A program made the translations under genes and the position numbers. The notes beneath the pieces are model-generated. The model was not told where the DNA came from and searched no databases. It saw only the letters and a program-made list of their open reading frames with translations. A DNA stretch of 64,000 bases from Polyangiaceae bacterium (GTDB taxonomy: Bacteria > Myxococcota_A > Polyangia > Polyangiales > Polyangiaceae), in NCBI GenBank assembly GCA_019637295.1, contig JAHBVX010000006.1:62001-126000 (forward strand). The letters run 5' to 3'. Positions 52,579-61,417 of the stretch are shown here, one piece after another (within the stretch, counting starts at the first letter, position 1; every line of letters starts with the position of its first letter).

Positions 52579-54033
52579 ATGCAGACCGAGCTGGAGGCGA
52601 GCTTTCTCCGTCACTGCCCGGCTCCGAGCGTCGGGTTCTTCTCGCTGCGCTGGGTCCACGAGCGGAGCGAGCGACTCAGCCTGCAGAACGGCGTACTGCT
52701 CCCGGTCGAGCAGGGGGACGACGTGGGCATGATGGTGACGGCATACGTCGGCGGCGCCGTGGGCTACGCCGCCAGCCAGACGCTGACCGAGCAGGGAGTC
52801 GTGCGCGCCATCGAGCGCGCGCGCCAATGGGCGGAGCAGACCAGCCGCCTGAGCGTGCTGGCGGGCGCGTCCCTCGAGATGAGCCACCCACAGGGCGAGT
52901 ATCGAGCGCCCGTGCGCCGGCGCTGGGACGACGAGCCCCTATCCGCGAAGCTCGAGCTGCTGCGCGAGGCCAGCGAGAGGCTGCACAGCCACGACGAGAT
53001 CGTGAGCTGGGACGCCGAGCTCTGGTTCCTGCGCTGGCACTGCCGCTACGTCACCAACGGCGGGGGCAGGAGCGAGCAGCTCGTCGATCTGTTGTGCCCG
53101 AACCTGGTCGCCACCGCGCACAAGGACGGCGAGACGCAGACGCGCTCGCTACGCGACGGTTGGGCCCGACAAGGCGGGCTCGAGGTGCTCGATGACGTTG
53201 GCTTCCTCGCCAGTGCCCGCGAGCTCGCGGAGCAGTGTCGCGAGCTGGTCGCTGCCCCCAACTGCCCTTCGGATCGGATGGACTTGGTGCTCGCCTCGGA
53301 CCAGATGGTGCTGCAGATCCACGAGTCCATCGGCCACCCCCTCGAGCTCGACCGCATCCTCGGCGATGAGCGAAACTACGCCGGCGGGAGCTTCGTGACC
53401 CTCGACATGTTCGGCACGTACCAGTACGGCAGCGAGCTGCTCGAGGTGAGCTTCGATCCGAGCGAACCAGGCGAGCTCGCGAGCCTCGGGTTCGACGACG
53501 ACGGTCAGCCTGCCACGCGGGTGCGCCTGATCGAGCGAGGGCTGCTGGTGGCTCCGCTCGGCGGCACGGTCTCGCAGGCGCGCGCGGCCGCCTGCCACCC
53601 TCGGCCGCTGCCCTCGAACGCGTCCGCGCGTGCCTCGAGCTGGAACCGACCGCCGATCGATCGCATGGCGAACCTGAACCTGGAGCCCGGCGCGAGTTCG
53701 CTCCAGGAGCTCGTGGCCGGCATCGAGCGCGGTGTGTACATGGAGACCAACCGCAGCTGGTCCATCGACGACTCGCGTAACAAGTTCCAGTTCGGGTGCG
53801 AACGCGCTCGCTTGATCGAGCATGGCCGCTTGACCACCGTCGTCAAGAACCCGAGCTACCGGGGTGTCAGCGCGACGTTCTGGCGCTCGCTGGACGGTGT
53901 AGGCAACGCTGCCACTCGCGGCGTCCACGGTACGCCCTATTGCGGCAAGGGCGAACCCAATCAGGTCATCCGCGTCGGGCATGCGACCCCGGCGTGTCGC
54001 TTCCGTGACGTCGAAGTCTTCGGAGGCGAGTGA
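52579..54033 (+). CDS. tldD: TldD-family metalloprotease subunit
   Basis: 484 aa from ATG 52579 (GTG 52549 is possible). TldD and TldE/PmbA form a zinc-dependent protease active on unfolded or ribosomal-peptide substrates. Here the signature HESIGHPLELDR carries HExxxH with His248 and His253, so this is the catalytic subunit. N-terminal FFSLRWVHERSERLSLQNG and C-terminal SIDDSRNKFQFGCERARLIEHG agree with the family over its length. Followed after 1 bp by its partner gene; a RiPP precursor is not seen in the window. Confidence 0.93.
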   Translation: MQTELEASFLRHCPAPSVGFFSLRWVHERSERLSLQNGVLLPVEQGDDVGMMVTAYVGGAVGYAASQTLTEQGVVRAIERARQWAEQTSRLSVLAGASLEMSHPQGEYRAPVRRRWDDEPLSAKLELLREASERLHSHDEIVSWDAELWFLRWHCRYVTNGGGRSEQLVDLLCPNLVATAHKDGETQTRSLRDGWARQGGLEVLDDVGFLASARELAEQCRELVAAPNCPSDRMDLVLASDQMVLQIHESIGHPLELDRILGDERNYAGGSFVTLDMFGTYQYGSELLEVSFDPSEPGELASLGFDDDGQPATRVRLIERGLLVAPLGGTVSQARAAACHPRPLPSNASARASSWNRPPIDRMANLNLEPGASSLQELVAGIERGVYMETNRSWSIDDSRNKFQFGCERARLIEHGRLTTVVKNPSYRGVSATFWRSLDGVGNAATRGVHGTPYCGKGEPNQVIRVGHATPACRFRDVEVFGGE

Positions 54034-54034
54034 G

Positions 54035-55354
54035 ATGCGTGAGGTGTTCTCCGCCCTGTCGCAGGCTGCTTTTTCGCAGCTGTCGAGCGCCGAGCAACTC
54101 TCGCTCTGGCTGAGCGGCGAGGAGTCGAACTTCGTGCGGCTGAACCGCGGACTGGTGCGACAGCCCAGCACGGTCAGCCAGGCCTTCCTGCAAGTCTCGC
54201 TGGTGACGCGCGGCCGGCAGGCGCGCGCCCGGCTGCCCATGACCGGCGAGCTTGCCGCGGACGCGAGCGCCGTCTCCGCCGCGCTGTACCGCCTACGGGA
54301 GGTCGTCGCGCAGGTGCCCGAGGATCCGTTCCTGCTGGTTCCCGCGCTGGCGGAGCAGAGCGAGGACCTGCGCACGGGTGAGCTGCCCGAGGCTGTGAGC
54401 ACCTGCGAGCACATCACCGAGCTGGCCCAGGGTTGCGACCTCGTGGGGCTCTTCAGCCAGGGGAGGATGCTCCGCGGACTTCAGAGCTCACTCGGCCACC
54501 GCCACTGGCACCAGAGCGAGAGCTTTCACTTCGACTTCAGCGTGTATGCACGCGGGGACAAGGCCGCCAAGCAGTCCTACTCGGGCACGCACTTCGAGCC
54601 GAGCGAGCTCGCGCGCCGCATCGACCAGGCGCGCGCAGCATCCGAGTTGCTGCACGAGCCGGAGCATCGACCAGAGCCCGGCAAGTATCGCGCATACCTG
54701 GCGCCGGCCGCGCTGGCCGAGCTCGTGGGCTTGATCGCCTGGGACAGCCTGTCGTCTCGTGCGCTGCGCACCAAGCGGTCGGCGCTCGTTCGCATGCTTG
54801 ACGGAGGCTCCCGCCTCGACCCACGCGTCTCGCTGGTGGAGCACGCCGCGGGCGGCGTCGCCGCGCGCTTTCTCCCATCCGGATTCAGCGTCCCGGACCG
54901 CGTCTCGCTCGTCGACCAGGGGAGGCTCGTCGGTGAGCTCGTCTCCCCGCGCTCCGCGCGCGAGTACGGCGTCGAGGTCAACAGCACGGACGCCGAGCGC
55001 CCCACCTCACTCGAGCTCGCAGGCGGTGAGCTCGCCGAGTCCGACGTCCTGGACGCGCTCGGCACGGGCCTCTACGTAACGAACCTCTGGTACACGAACT
55101 TCTCCGACCCGCTCTCGTGCCGTATCACGGGCATGACGCGCTTCGCCACGACTTGGGTGCGACGGGGCAAGCCAGTGGCGCCGCTGTCGGTGATGCGCTT
55201 CGACGACTCGCTGTATCGCATCCTCGGCGACCAGCTCGAGTCGCTCACCCGAGAGTGCGAGTGGCTGTTCGACGGTGGAACGTACGGCGAGCGCTCGACG
55301 GACAGCTACCGCTTGCCCGGCGCGCTGCTGCGGGAGCTGACGTTGACGCTCTAG
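54035..55354 (+). CDS. TldE/PmbA-family partner subunit
   Basis: 439 aa. GGAGG lies eight bases before ATG 54035. It has the TldD/PmbA fold (SGEESNFVRLNRGLVRQPSTVSQAFLQVSLVTRG, ERPTSLELAGGE, DVLDALGTGLYVTNLWYTNFSDPLSCRITGMTRFATTWVRRGKPV) but no HExxxH, as expected for the non-catalytic TldE (PmbA) member. The partner should form a heterodimer with TldD. Slightly shorter than most PmbA (about 450 aa). Adjacent to the Ser/Thr kinase gene by 6 bp, so probably part of the same transcript. Confidence 0.88.
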   Translation: MREVFSALSQAAFSQLSSAEQLSLWLSGEESNFVRLNRGLVRQPSTVSQAFLQVSLVTRGRQARARLPMTGELAADASAVSAALYRLREVVAQVPEDPFLLVPALAEQSEDLRTGELPEAVSTCEHITELAQGCDLVGLFSQGRMLRGLQSSLGHRHWHQSESFHFDFSVYARGDKAAKQSYSGTHFEPSELARRIDQARAASELLHEPEHRPEPGKYRAYLAPAALAELVGLIAWDSLSSRALRTKRSALVRMLDGGSRLDPRVSLVEHAAGGVAARFLPSGFSVPDRVSLVDQGRLVGELVSPRSAREYGVEVNSTDAERPTSLELAGGELAESDVLDALGTGLYVTNLWYTNFSDPLSCRITGMTRFATTWVRRGKPVAPLSVMRFDDSLYRILGDQLESLTRECEWLFDGGTYGERSTDSYRLPGALLRELTLTL

Positions 55355-55360
55355 GCTGGT

Positions 55361-56860
55361 ATGATCCGCGGCTCCATGGCCGTGGACCCATTCAAGATCC
55401 TGGGCAGCACCCAGTCGGGCGCCTATCAGGTGGAGGAGGTCGTGGGGGAGGGTGGCTTCGCGGTGGTCTACCGCGCCCACCACATCGCGTTCCGCGCCAA
55501 GGTCGCGCTGAAGTGCCTCAAGGTTCCCGACGGCATGAGCGAAGAGCAGAAACAGCACTTCCTGGAGCGCTTTCGGGCCGAGGGCGAGCTCCTCTTCCGC
55601 CTGTCCTCCGCCGTCCCCGCGGTGGTGCGCCCACTGCACGTGGGCGTGCTCGAGACCTCGGACCAGCGCTTCGTCCCGTTCATCGCGCTCGAGTGGCTCG
55701 AGGGTGAGACCCTCGCCGAGTTGCTCGAGGCCAGGGTCGAGCAGGGCGCCCCGCCGCTCGGGCTCAAGGAGTGCCTGCGACTGCTCGCGCCCGTCGCGCT
55801 GGCCCTCGAGCGGGCACACCGGTTCCCTGACGCTGCGGGTGAGATCTGCATCCTGCACCGGGACATCAAGCCCGACAATGTGTTCGTCTGCCGCGTTCAC
55901 GGCCAGACGACGTGCAAGATCCTCGACTTTGGCATCGGTACTGCCAAGAGCACCGCCACGAAGATGGTGGGGCAGCAGTCGGCGAGCGCGAGCGGTCTGC
56001 AGGCATTCACTCCCGCGTACGCCGCGCCGGAGCAGTGGCTCCCGAAGCGGTTTGGCCAGACCGGTCCCTGGACGGACGTGTTCGGGTTCGCGCTCACGCT
56101 GGTGGAGGTGCTGTGTGGGCACGCGCCCCTCGACGGCGATCCGGCAGCCTTGCTCGGCTCCGCCATCGATCCGGAGCGCCGGCCAACCCCGCGGAACGAA
56201 GGTGCGACCGTCTCCGACTCCGTCGAGAGAGTGTTCCAGAAGGCGCTGGCCGTGGACCCCCAGGATCGCTATCGCGACGTCGGTGCATTCTGGGCGGAGC
56301 TGGCGCGTGCCGCCGGGCTGGACACGACAGGTCTCTCGCTGCCCCCCCCGGCCCACGATCCTCGCCTCGAGGGCAACGTCAAAGTCCCGACGCTGCCGCC
56401 GGCTCCCGGCCCCGGGCTCGCCGTCAACCGCGGCTCGCCGACGGTCGCCAGTGTGCCCGACCTCGATCTTCCCGCTCCCGCGCCCCGGCGCGCCAGCCCC
56501 CGGGCAGCGACTCCGCGCTCACTGACACTGGACGCGGACGACGTGGCGCCGCTGCTGACGCCCATCGCCACGAACGAGCTGGACGGCGTGGGCCTGACAC
56601 CACGCTCGGTGCCGTTGCGGCCGCGAGTTGCGCGAGCGGCGCCGCTGGATTCACACGTTGGGACGCAGGAGCTGGGCCGTCAACTCGGCGGTCCGGTCAA
56701 GCTGGTGCTCTTCGGCGTCGCGATCATGGCGGCGGATCTCGTGTACTCGAGTCAGATGGGGGGGCAGCTCGCGCTCGGCCCCATCCGGCCTTTCTTCATC
56801 GCGGGCCCGCTCGTACTCTTCGGCGTCGCCTTGGGCGTCACGCGACTCATCCGAGACTGA
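55361..56860 (+). CDS. Hanks-type serine/threonine protein kinase
   Basis: 499 aa. All kinase motifs are present: glycine loop VGEGGFAVVYRA (28-39), VALKCLK with Lys51, HRDIKPDN (166-173), and DFG (189-191). Residues 330-440 are a Pro/Arg/Ala-rich disordered linker. Two C-terminal hydrophobic segments (VKLVLFGVAIMAADLVY, FFIAGPLVLFGVALGVT) anchor it in the inner membrane with the kinase domain in the cytoplasm. ATG 55361 used; ATG 55376 is possible. No sensor domain outside the membrane. Confidence 0.95.
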   Translation: MIRGSMAVDPFKILGSTQSGAYQVEEVVGEGGFAVVYRAHHIAFRAKVALKCLKVPDGMSEEQKQHFLERFRAEGELLFRLSSAVPAVVRPLHVGVLETSDQRFVPFIALEWLEGETLAELLEARVEQGAPPLGLKECLRLLAPVALALERAHRFPDAAGEICILHRDIKPDNVFVCRVHGQTTCKILDFGIGTAKSTATKMVGQQSASASGLQAFTPAYAAPEQWLPKRFGQTGPWTDVFGFALTLVEVLCGHAPLDGDPAALLGSAIDPERRPTPRNEGATVSDSVERVFQKALAVDPQDRYRDVGAFWAELARAAGLDTTGLSLPPPAHDPRLEGNVKVPTLPPAPGPGLAVNRGSPTVASVPDLDLPAPAPRRASPRAATPRSLTLDADDVAPLLTPIATNELDGVGLTPRSVPLRPRVARAAPLDSHVGTQELGRQLGGPVKLVLFGVAIMAADLVYSSQMGGQLALGPIRPFFIAGPLVLFGVALGVTRLIRD

Positions 56861-56875
56861 GGCGGGGCGTCTCGG

Positions 56876-57166
56876 TCAAGCGAGCTGAGGCCGCACACGG
56901 ATCAGGCGATAACCCTCGCCGGCTCGCAACACCGTGTCCCACCACTCGGCGCCGCGGTGGACATAGCGCACCTGGAGCCCCAGGGCACCTCCCTCGAGCA
57001 GCACCCGCATCGCGTCCCGGAGCGAGAGCGTCTCATCGTCCGCTCGCTCGCTCGCCGCGCGCTTGAGCCGCACGTCGAGCACCTCGGCGCACAGCTCGAT
57101 GTCCCGGATGACCTCGCCCAGGCGGTCGGCGCTCAGATCGTCTGCGAACACTTCGGGTAGCTCCAT
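56876..57166 (-). CDS. Small unknown protein at the end of the nap operon
   Basis: 96 aa. ATG 57166 shares one base with the stop of the preceding small gene (GTG 57169 is the alternative). Charged, soluble, no signal peptide or Cys-rich motif: LPEVFADDLSADRLGEVIRDIELCAEVLDVRLKRA, then VLLEGGALGLQVRYVHRGAEWWDTVLRAGEGYRLIRVRP. No family recognised. Translational coupling to the preceding genes suggests a nitrate-reductase-related role, perhaps assembly, but there is no direct evidence. Confidence 0.6.
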   Translation of the reverse strand: MELPEVFADDLSADRLGEVIRDIELCAEVLDVRLKRAASERADDETLSLRDAMRVLLEGGALGLQVRYVHRGAEWWDTVLRAGEGYRLIRVRPQLA

Positions 57167-57354
57167 CACCGCTTCTTTCGCCGCACTCGCCCGCTACCGA
57201 CGTCCACCGTCTCGGCCAAGCCAACCAGCTCGGGCCGCACCCGCACTTCGACCCGCTCCGTGCTGGGTGCTGGGCGCTTCGCGTAGAAGCGATCGAGGAA
57301 GCCTTCGCGCGGTGCGCGCAGGCCGAACAGGTTGCGTCGACTGAGCGGCTTCAT
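57166..57354 (-). CDS. 62-residue unknown protein in the nap operon
   Basis: 62 aa. The ATG overlaps the stop of the NapB-like gene by four bases and the stop overlaps the next start. The N-terminus SRRNLFGLRAP resembles the first residues of NapF-type or other nap accessory proteins (Ser-Arg-Arg, then a hydrophobic stretch), but no ferredoxin Cys follows. The rest is Arg-rich and ends RRKKR. It may be a remnant or a real short peptide; the tight overlap favours a real gene. Confidence 0.55.
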   Translation of the reverse strand: MKPLSRRNLFGLRAPREGFLDRFYAKRPAPSTERVEVRVRPELVGLAETVDVGSGRVRRKKR

Positions 57355-58133
57355 GGCTTGTTGACCTCCCAAGGTGGCGGCGCCTCGTTCAAGGCGCGTT
57401 GATCCTTCGTGGCAGACGAGGCGTGGCATTGGTTGCAGCTCTGTCGATACGGGTGTGACGTACGAATGCCGTGGGCACCTCCCGGACCGTGACAGCTCGC
57501 GCAGTTCTCGCGCATGAACGTCGTGTGCGGGATCTGCGGTGGCGCGCCCGCCCACGCTCGCGGTCCGCTGCCCGAGGTCTCGAGGCCGACGAAGTCGTTC
57601 GGGGGCGGCGCGTCGAGCGCGAGCGGCTTCGGCGCCTCCGCGACGACGTGACATTGCACGCAGTTGTCCATGCGCTGGTGGCTCATCACCGGCGCGCGTC
57701 GCCCCGCGAGCAGCGCTCCGGACTCGTGGCAGGTGAGGCAAGACGGGAAGCGCTGTTGGTCAATGGCGTGCGGGATCTGCGGCGGAGCCCCGTCAAACGC
57801 CCGGCGCGCACGCCGCGCCTCGATGGTCGCGCGCCGCTCGTCCTCGGTCGCGGGCCGCTCCGGCGCAGGCAGAAGCCCCGGAGCGAGCTTGTCGAAGGCC
57901 GCGACGTACATTCCCTCGTTCGGCCCGCGGCGGCTGCCTGCCAGGTCCCCATAGCTCGGTACTGGTGCGTTGGCGGCAGACGCGCTGGCCACGGGCTCGA
58001 TGCCTGGCGCCGGCGGGGGCCTGTAGGGGTGTGCGCCGCCCATGAAGCCCGCGGCCGCGACGGTGACCACCGCGGCTCCGATCACGAGCCACGCGCGCCG
58101 ATCGATCCCGAAGGAGCGGTCGGGCTCGGTCAT
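57351..58133 (-). CDS. napB: Tetraheme NapB-like cytochrome c
   Basis: 260 aa; GGAGG lies just before ATG 58133. One N-terminal membrane anchor (AWLVIGAAVVTVAAAG, about 15-30). Four CxxCH motifs at 132-136, 158-162, 211-215 and 233-237. The segment GAPPQIPH occurs twice (116-123 and 197-203), each time before a pair of hemes, so the protein is an internal duplication of the diheme NapB unit. The middle FVGLE resembles NapB too. It should pass electrons to NapA in the periplasm. Overlaps napA by four bases. Confidence 0.85.
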   Translation of the reverse strand: MTEPDRSFGIDRRAWLVIGAAVVTVAAAGFMGGAHPYRPPPAPGIEPVASASAANAPVPSYGDLAGSRRGPNEGMYVAAFDKLAPGLLPAPERPATEDERRATIEARRARRAFDGAPPQIPHAIDQQRFPSCLTCHESGALLAGRRAPVMSHQRMDNCVQCHVVAEAPKPLALDAPPPNDFVGLETSGSGPRAWAGAPPQIPHTTFMRENCASCHGPGGAHGIRTSHPYRQSCNQCHASSATKDQRALNEAPPPWEVNKP

Positions 58134-60532
58134 GCTCCTCCGCTGCCGAGCCGGCGCACGCGCGCGGCGCACTTCTTGTAGTCCGGCTCCTTCGAGATGG
58201 GGCAGTGGGCCTGCAGCGTCAGCTCGTTGATCAGGCGCTTCTCGTCGAAGAAGGGCACGAACAACGAGCCGGGGGGCGGGGACCCGCGGCCGTCGATCCA
58301 GACCGGCAGCTCCAACGTCCCTCGCCTAGTCTCCAGAGCCACTCGCTCACCGTTCTGGATACCCAGCCGGCGAGCGTCGTCGCGGTTCATCTCGACGTAG
58401 GCCTCGGGCATGGCGCTGCGCAGCTGCGGAATGCGCATGGTCATCGTTCCCGTGTGCCAGTGCTCGAGCACCCGCCCAGTACAGAGCCAGAACGGGAACT
58501 TGTCGTCCGGAACCTCCGGCGGCAGCACGTAGGGGCTGAACCAGATCTGAGCGCGGCCATCATTCGTGGGCGAGTGGTAGAACTCGACGTTCTCGCCCTT
58601 CTTCACGTACGGGTCGTCGAAGCCAGCGAAGCGCCAGCGCGTCTCCTTCCAAGAACCGTCCGGTTGCTTGACGACCGGCCAGCGCAGGCCACGAGCCTTG
58701 ACGTACTCGCTGTAGGGCGCCAGGTCCTTGTGCTTGTAGGTGGAGAATTTGCGGTACTCCTCGAACAGGTGCTCGTCCACGTTGACGTCGTAGTAGCGAG
58801 CGAAGTCCCAGATCGGGACCTCCTTCCCTGCCTTCTCCGTGTGGAACAAGAAGCGACCGTCCTTGTCCTTCATGCCCTCGAACCCGCGCTCGAACAGGCG
58901 GCGGGCTGCGGCGATGATCTGCCAGCAATCGTCGCGCGCCTCGCCCGGGGGCTTCACCATCCGATACCACTGCTGCGTGCGGCGCTCGGAGTTGCCGAAC
59001 ATGCCGTTCTTCTCGACCCACAGAGCGCTGGGCAACACCAGGTCGGCGATCTCCGTCGTGGCCGTCGGATACACGTCACTGACGATCAAGAAACGCCCCG
59101 GGATCTTGCGGCTGGGGTCCACCAGCGCGTGGCGGTTGGGCAAGGAGTGCGCGGGGTTGGTGACTTGCACCCAGATGGTGTGAATGTCCCCGCCCTGTTC
59201 GGGTGGCGTGGAGAACTTCTCCCACATCAGCACCGTGTGGTGACCGGGCTTGGGGTTGATGCGCCCCTCGGGCACGTTCCAGATTTGCTCCGACTCGGCG
59301 CGATGCGCCGCGTTGGGCACGACCCGCCCGCCCGGCAACGCATGGGCAAGAGTGCCCACCTCGCGCGCGGTGCCACAGGCCGAGGGCTGCCCGGTCAGGC
59401 TCGTGGGTGCGTCGCCGGGGCGACCGAAGTGACCGCTCAGCAGGTGGACCGAGTGCACGAGCGCGTTGATGGCGGTGCCGCGCGTGTGCTGGTTCATCCC
59501 CATGCACCAGAGGCTGGTGATGCGCACGTCTCGCTTGCCGAACAGGTCGGCCATCATGCGGATGGCGTCGGCGCTGACGCCAGAAATCTCCTGCACCTTC
59601 TCGGGGGTGTACTCGGCGAGGCGCCGCTTGAACTCGGCGAAGTCGATGGGCTTGCCGGCCAGATCCATGGGCTCGTTGTCGCCACGGAAGGCACAGTGCC
59701 GCTGCACGAACTCGCGGTCGAAGGTGCCGCGCTCCACGAGCAGGTGCATGATGCCATTGGCGATCGCGAGATCCGTGTGTGGCTTGAACAGCAGGACGTG
59801 ATCCGCGTGCTGGCTCGAGCGCGTGTGCCGAGTACAGAGGTCGATGATCGTGACCTTCTCTCCGCGCACCCGGCGGTCGATGATCCGAGAGAACAGCACA
59901 GGGTGCATCTCCGCCGGGTTGTTCCCCCACAGGATCACGACGTCTGCGCGGTCGAGGTCGTCGTACACCCCCGCCGGCTCGTCCACGCCGTAGACCGCCA
60001 AGAAGCCCGTGACCGCGCTCGCCATGCACAGCCGCGCGTTCGGATCGATGTGATTGCAGGACAGGCCACCCTTCATGAACTTCTGCGCGGCATAGCCCTC
60101 GGGAATCGTCCACTGGCCGCTGCCGTAGAAGGCGAAGCCCTTTGGGTCGAGCATCACGCGATCGGCGATCACGTCCAGCGCTTCGTTCCACGAGATCGGC
60201 ACGAGCTTGCCGTTCTTGCGCAGGAGCGGCCGAGTGAGCCGATCCTTGCCGTAGAGCGCGAGCGCGACGTGGTAGCCCTTGACGCAGAGCAGCCCGCGAT
60301 TGACCTCGGCTTGCTGGTCGCCCGCGATGGCGACGACCTTGCCCCCTTTGACGCCAACCTGCACGTGGCAGCCCGTACCGCAGAACCGACAGGGCGCCTT
60401 CTGCCAGCGCACGTCACCCGCGTGACGAGCGCTCACGCTCGGCTCGACCCCGTCCTGTGCGACCGCGAGGCGTGAGGCGGCTGCGGTCGCCGCCGTCATC
60501 GCGCTGGCCTTGATGAAGTCTCTTCGTTCCAT
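58130..60532 (-). CDS. napA: Periplasmic nitrate reductase catalytic subunit NapA
   Basis: 800 aa. Tat signal with RRDFIK at 3-8. [4Fe-4S] ligands Cys48, Cys51, Cys55 and Cys83 (CRFCGTGC ... CVKGYH), Lys85 near the cluster, and the Mo ligand Cys169 in NARLCMASAV. Mo-bisMGD binding motifs follow along the chain (LWGNNPAEMHPVLF, GMNQHTRGTAINAL, FWLCTGRVLEHWHTGTMTMRIPQL, ending with a domain of the NapA type). Reduces nitrate to nitrite in the periplasm, with electrons from NapB. napD lies 5 bp upstream. Confidence 0.96.
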   Translation of the reverse strand: MERRDFIKASAMTAATAAASRLAVAQDGVEPSVSARHAGDVRWQKAPCRFCGTGCHVQVGVKGGKVVAIAGDQQAEVNRGLLCVKGYHVALALYGKDRLTRPLLRKNGKLVPISWNEALDVIADRVMLDPKGFAFYGSGQWTIPEGYAAQKFMKGGLSCNHIDPNARLCMASAVTGFLAVYGVDEPAGVYDDLDRADVVILWGNNPAEMHPVLFSRIIDRRVRGEKVTIIDLCTRHTRSSQHADHVLLFKPHTDLAIANGIMHLLVERGTFDREFVQRHCAFRGDNEPMDLAGKPIDFAEFKRRLAEYTPEKVQEISGVSADAIRMMADLFGKRDVRITSLWCMGMNQHTRGTAINALVHSVHLLSGHFGRPGDAPTSLTGQPSACGTAREVGTLAHALPGGRVVPNAAHRAESEQIWNVPEGRINPKPGHHTVLMWEKFSTPPEQGGDIHTIWVQVTNPAHSLPNRHALVDPSRKIPGRFLIVSDVYPTATTEIADLVLPSALWVEKNGMFGNSERRTQQWYRMVKPPGEARDDCWQIIAAARRLFERGFEGMKDKDGRFLFHTEKAGKEVPIWDFARYYDVNVDEHLFEEYRKFSTYKHKDLAPYSEYVKARGLRWPVVKQPDGSWKETRWRFAGFDDPYVKKGENVEFYHSPTNDGRAQIWFSPYVLPPEVPDDKFPFWLCTGRVLEHWHTGTMTMRIPQLRSAMPEAYVEMNRDDARRLGIQNGERVALETRRGTLELPVWIDGRGSPPPGSLFVPFFDEKRLINELTLQAHCPISKEPDYKKCAARVRRLGSGGA

Positions 60533-60537
60533 GTTCC

Positions 60538-60810
60538 TCAGCTCCCGGGGGCAGGTTCGGGCGACAGCTCGCTAGCCTCGGAGAAGTCGACGCTCACCAC
60601 GTCGACGAACGACACGCCGGGCAGATCCCAGATCTCGCGCAGCGCTCGCTCCGCCTCGACGGCGTCCCCGGTGTCGAGCACCGCGGGGATGCGCGCGCCG
60701 ATGGTCTCGCCGAGCTCGAGATCCCCTCTGGCCCGGAGCACGGCGCGCAGCGCCTGGTCCTGGCTGGGGTCGATGGTCACGAGGATCGCTGCGATGGCCA
60801 CGGGGCCCAT
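60538..60810 (-). CDS. napD: NapD chaperone
   Basis: 90 aa from ATG 60810. Fold and length match NapD, which binds the Tat signal of NapA and prevents early export: AIAAILVTIDPSQDQALRAVL (ferredoxin-like beta-alpha-beta), then ELGETIGARIPAVLDTGD and SFVDVVSVDF. Ends with an acidic/Pro tail. Cytoplasmic. First gene of the nap group (napD-napA-napB-two small genes). Confidence 0.88.
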   Translation of the reverse strand: MGPVAIAAILVTIDPSQDQALRAVLRARGDLELGETIGARIPAVLDTGDAVEAERALREIWDLPGVSFVDVVSVDFSEASELSPEPAPGS

Positions 60811-60955
60811 CCGTCTGCAACAGCCGAGCCAACTTGCGATCGGCGCGAGTCTCGGGTTCGCCGGGGTTCTTCGCAGGCGAGATCGCGCAGCAATTGCGGC
60901 CACTGAACGCGTCTGCGGCGCGAGTCGAGGCTCGCGCCGCAGGATTCGCTGGACT

Positions 60956-61417
60956 TCAACCCTTCTTCACCGTCACCTGCTTGGGTACTGCACCGGGCTT
61001 CCGCGGGACGAGCAGCGTCAGGACGCCGTCCTTGAGCTCGGCCTGCACACCGTCGTCCGCTACCCCCTCGGGCAGGGTGAACGACCGCGTGAACGAGCCA
61101 TGGGAGCGCTCGTAGGTGTAGTAGGTGTCGGTCTTGTGCTCCTTCTCGCCCTCGCGCTTTCCGCTGACGCTGAGACGATTCTGCGAGATCTTCACGTCCA
61201 GGTCCTCGGGCTTGACCCCGGGCATGTCCGCGCGGAAGAGGTAGCCCTCGGCGGTCTCCTTGACGTCGAACGCAGGCGTGAACTGCTGCGCCTGCAGCGG
61301 TGCGAAGCCAGCTTCGGTGAAGGGATCCCAGCGCATGAACTCCCGCATGACGCGGAAGGGATCCCAGGCTCGCACGGGCGCGGGCTGCTCGGACTTCTTG
61401 ACTTCGATGTCGGCCAT
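60956..61417 (-). CDS. Hsp20/alpha-crystallin small heat-shock protein
   Basis: 153 aa from ATG 61417, preceded by AAGGGG. N-terminus with AWDPFRVMREFMRWDPF; alpha-crystallin domain: FDVKETAEGYLFRADMPGVKPEDLDVKIS, RLSVSGKREGE, GSFTRSFTLPEGVADDGVQAELKDGVLTLLVPR. The C-terminal end GAVPKQVTVKKG follows the family. Cytoplasmic holdase. The gene is placed between the nap operon and the divergent cytochrome module, on the nap strand, 145 bp from napD. Confidence 0.95.
   Translation of the reverse strand: MADIEVKKSEQPAPVRAWDPFRVMREFMRWDPFTEAGFAPLQAQQFTPAFDVKETAEGYLFRADMPGVKPEDLDVKISQNRLSVSGKREGEKEHKTDTYYTYERSHGSFTRSFTLPEGVADDGVQAELKDGVLTLLVPRKPGAVPKQVTVKKG

Noticed and set aside
58205-60475. Long plus-strand open frame (756 codons) opposite napA.
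   Set aside because: NapA motifs on the minus strand are unambiguous. The opposite translation has no recognisable domain.
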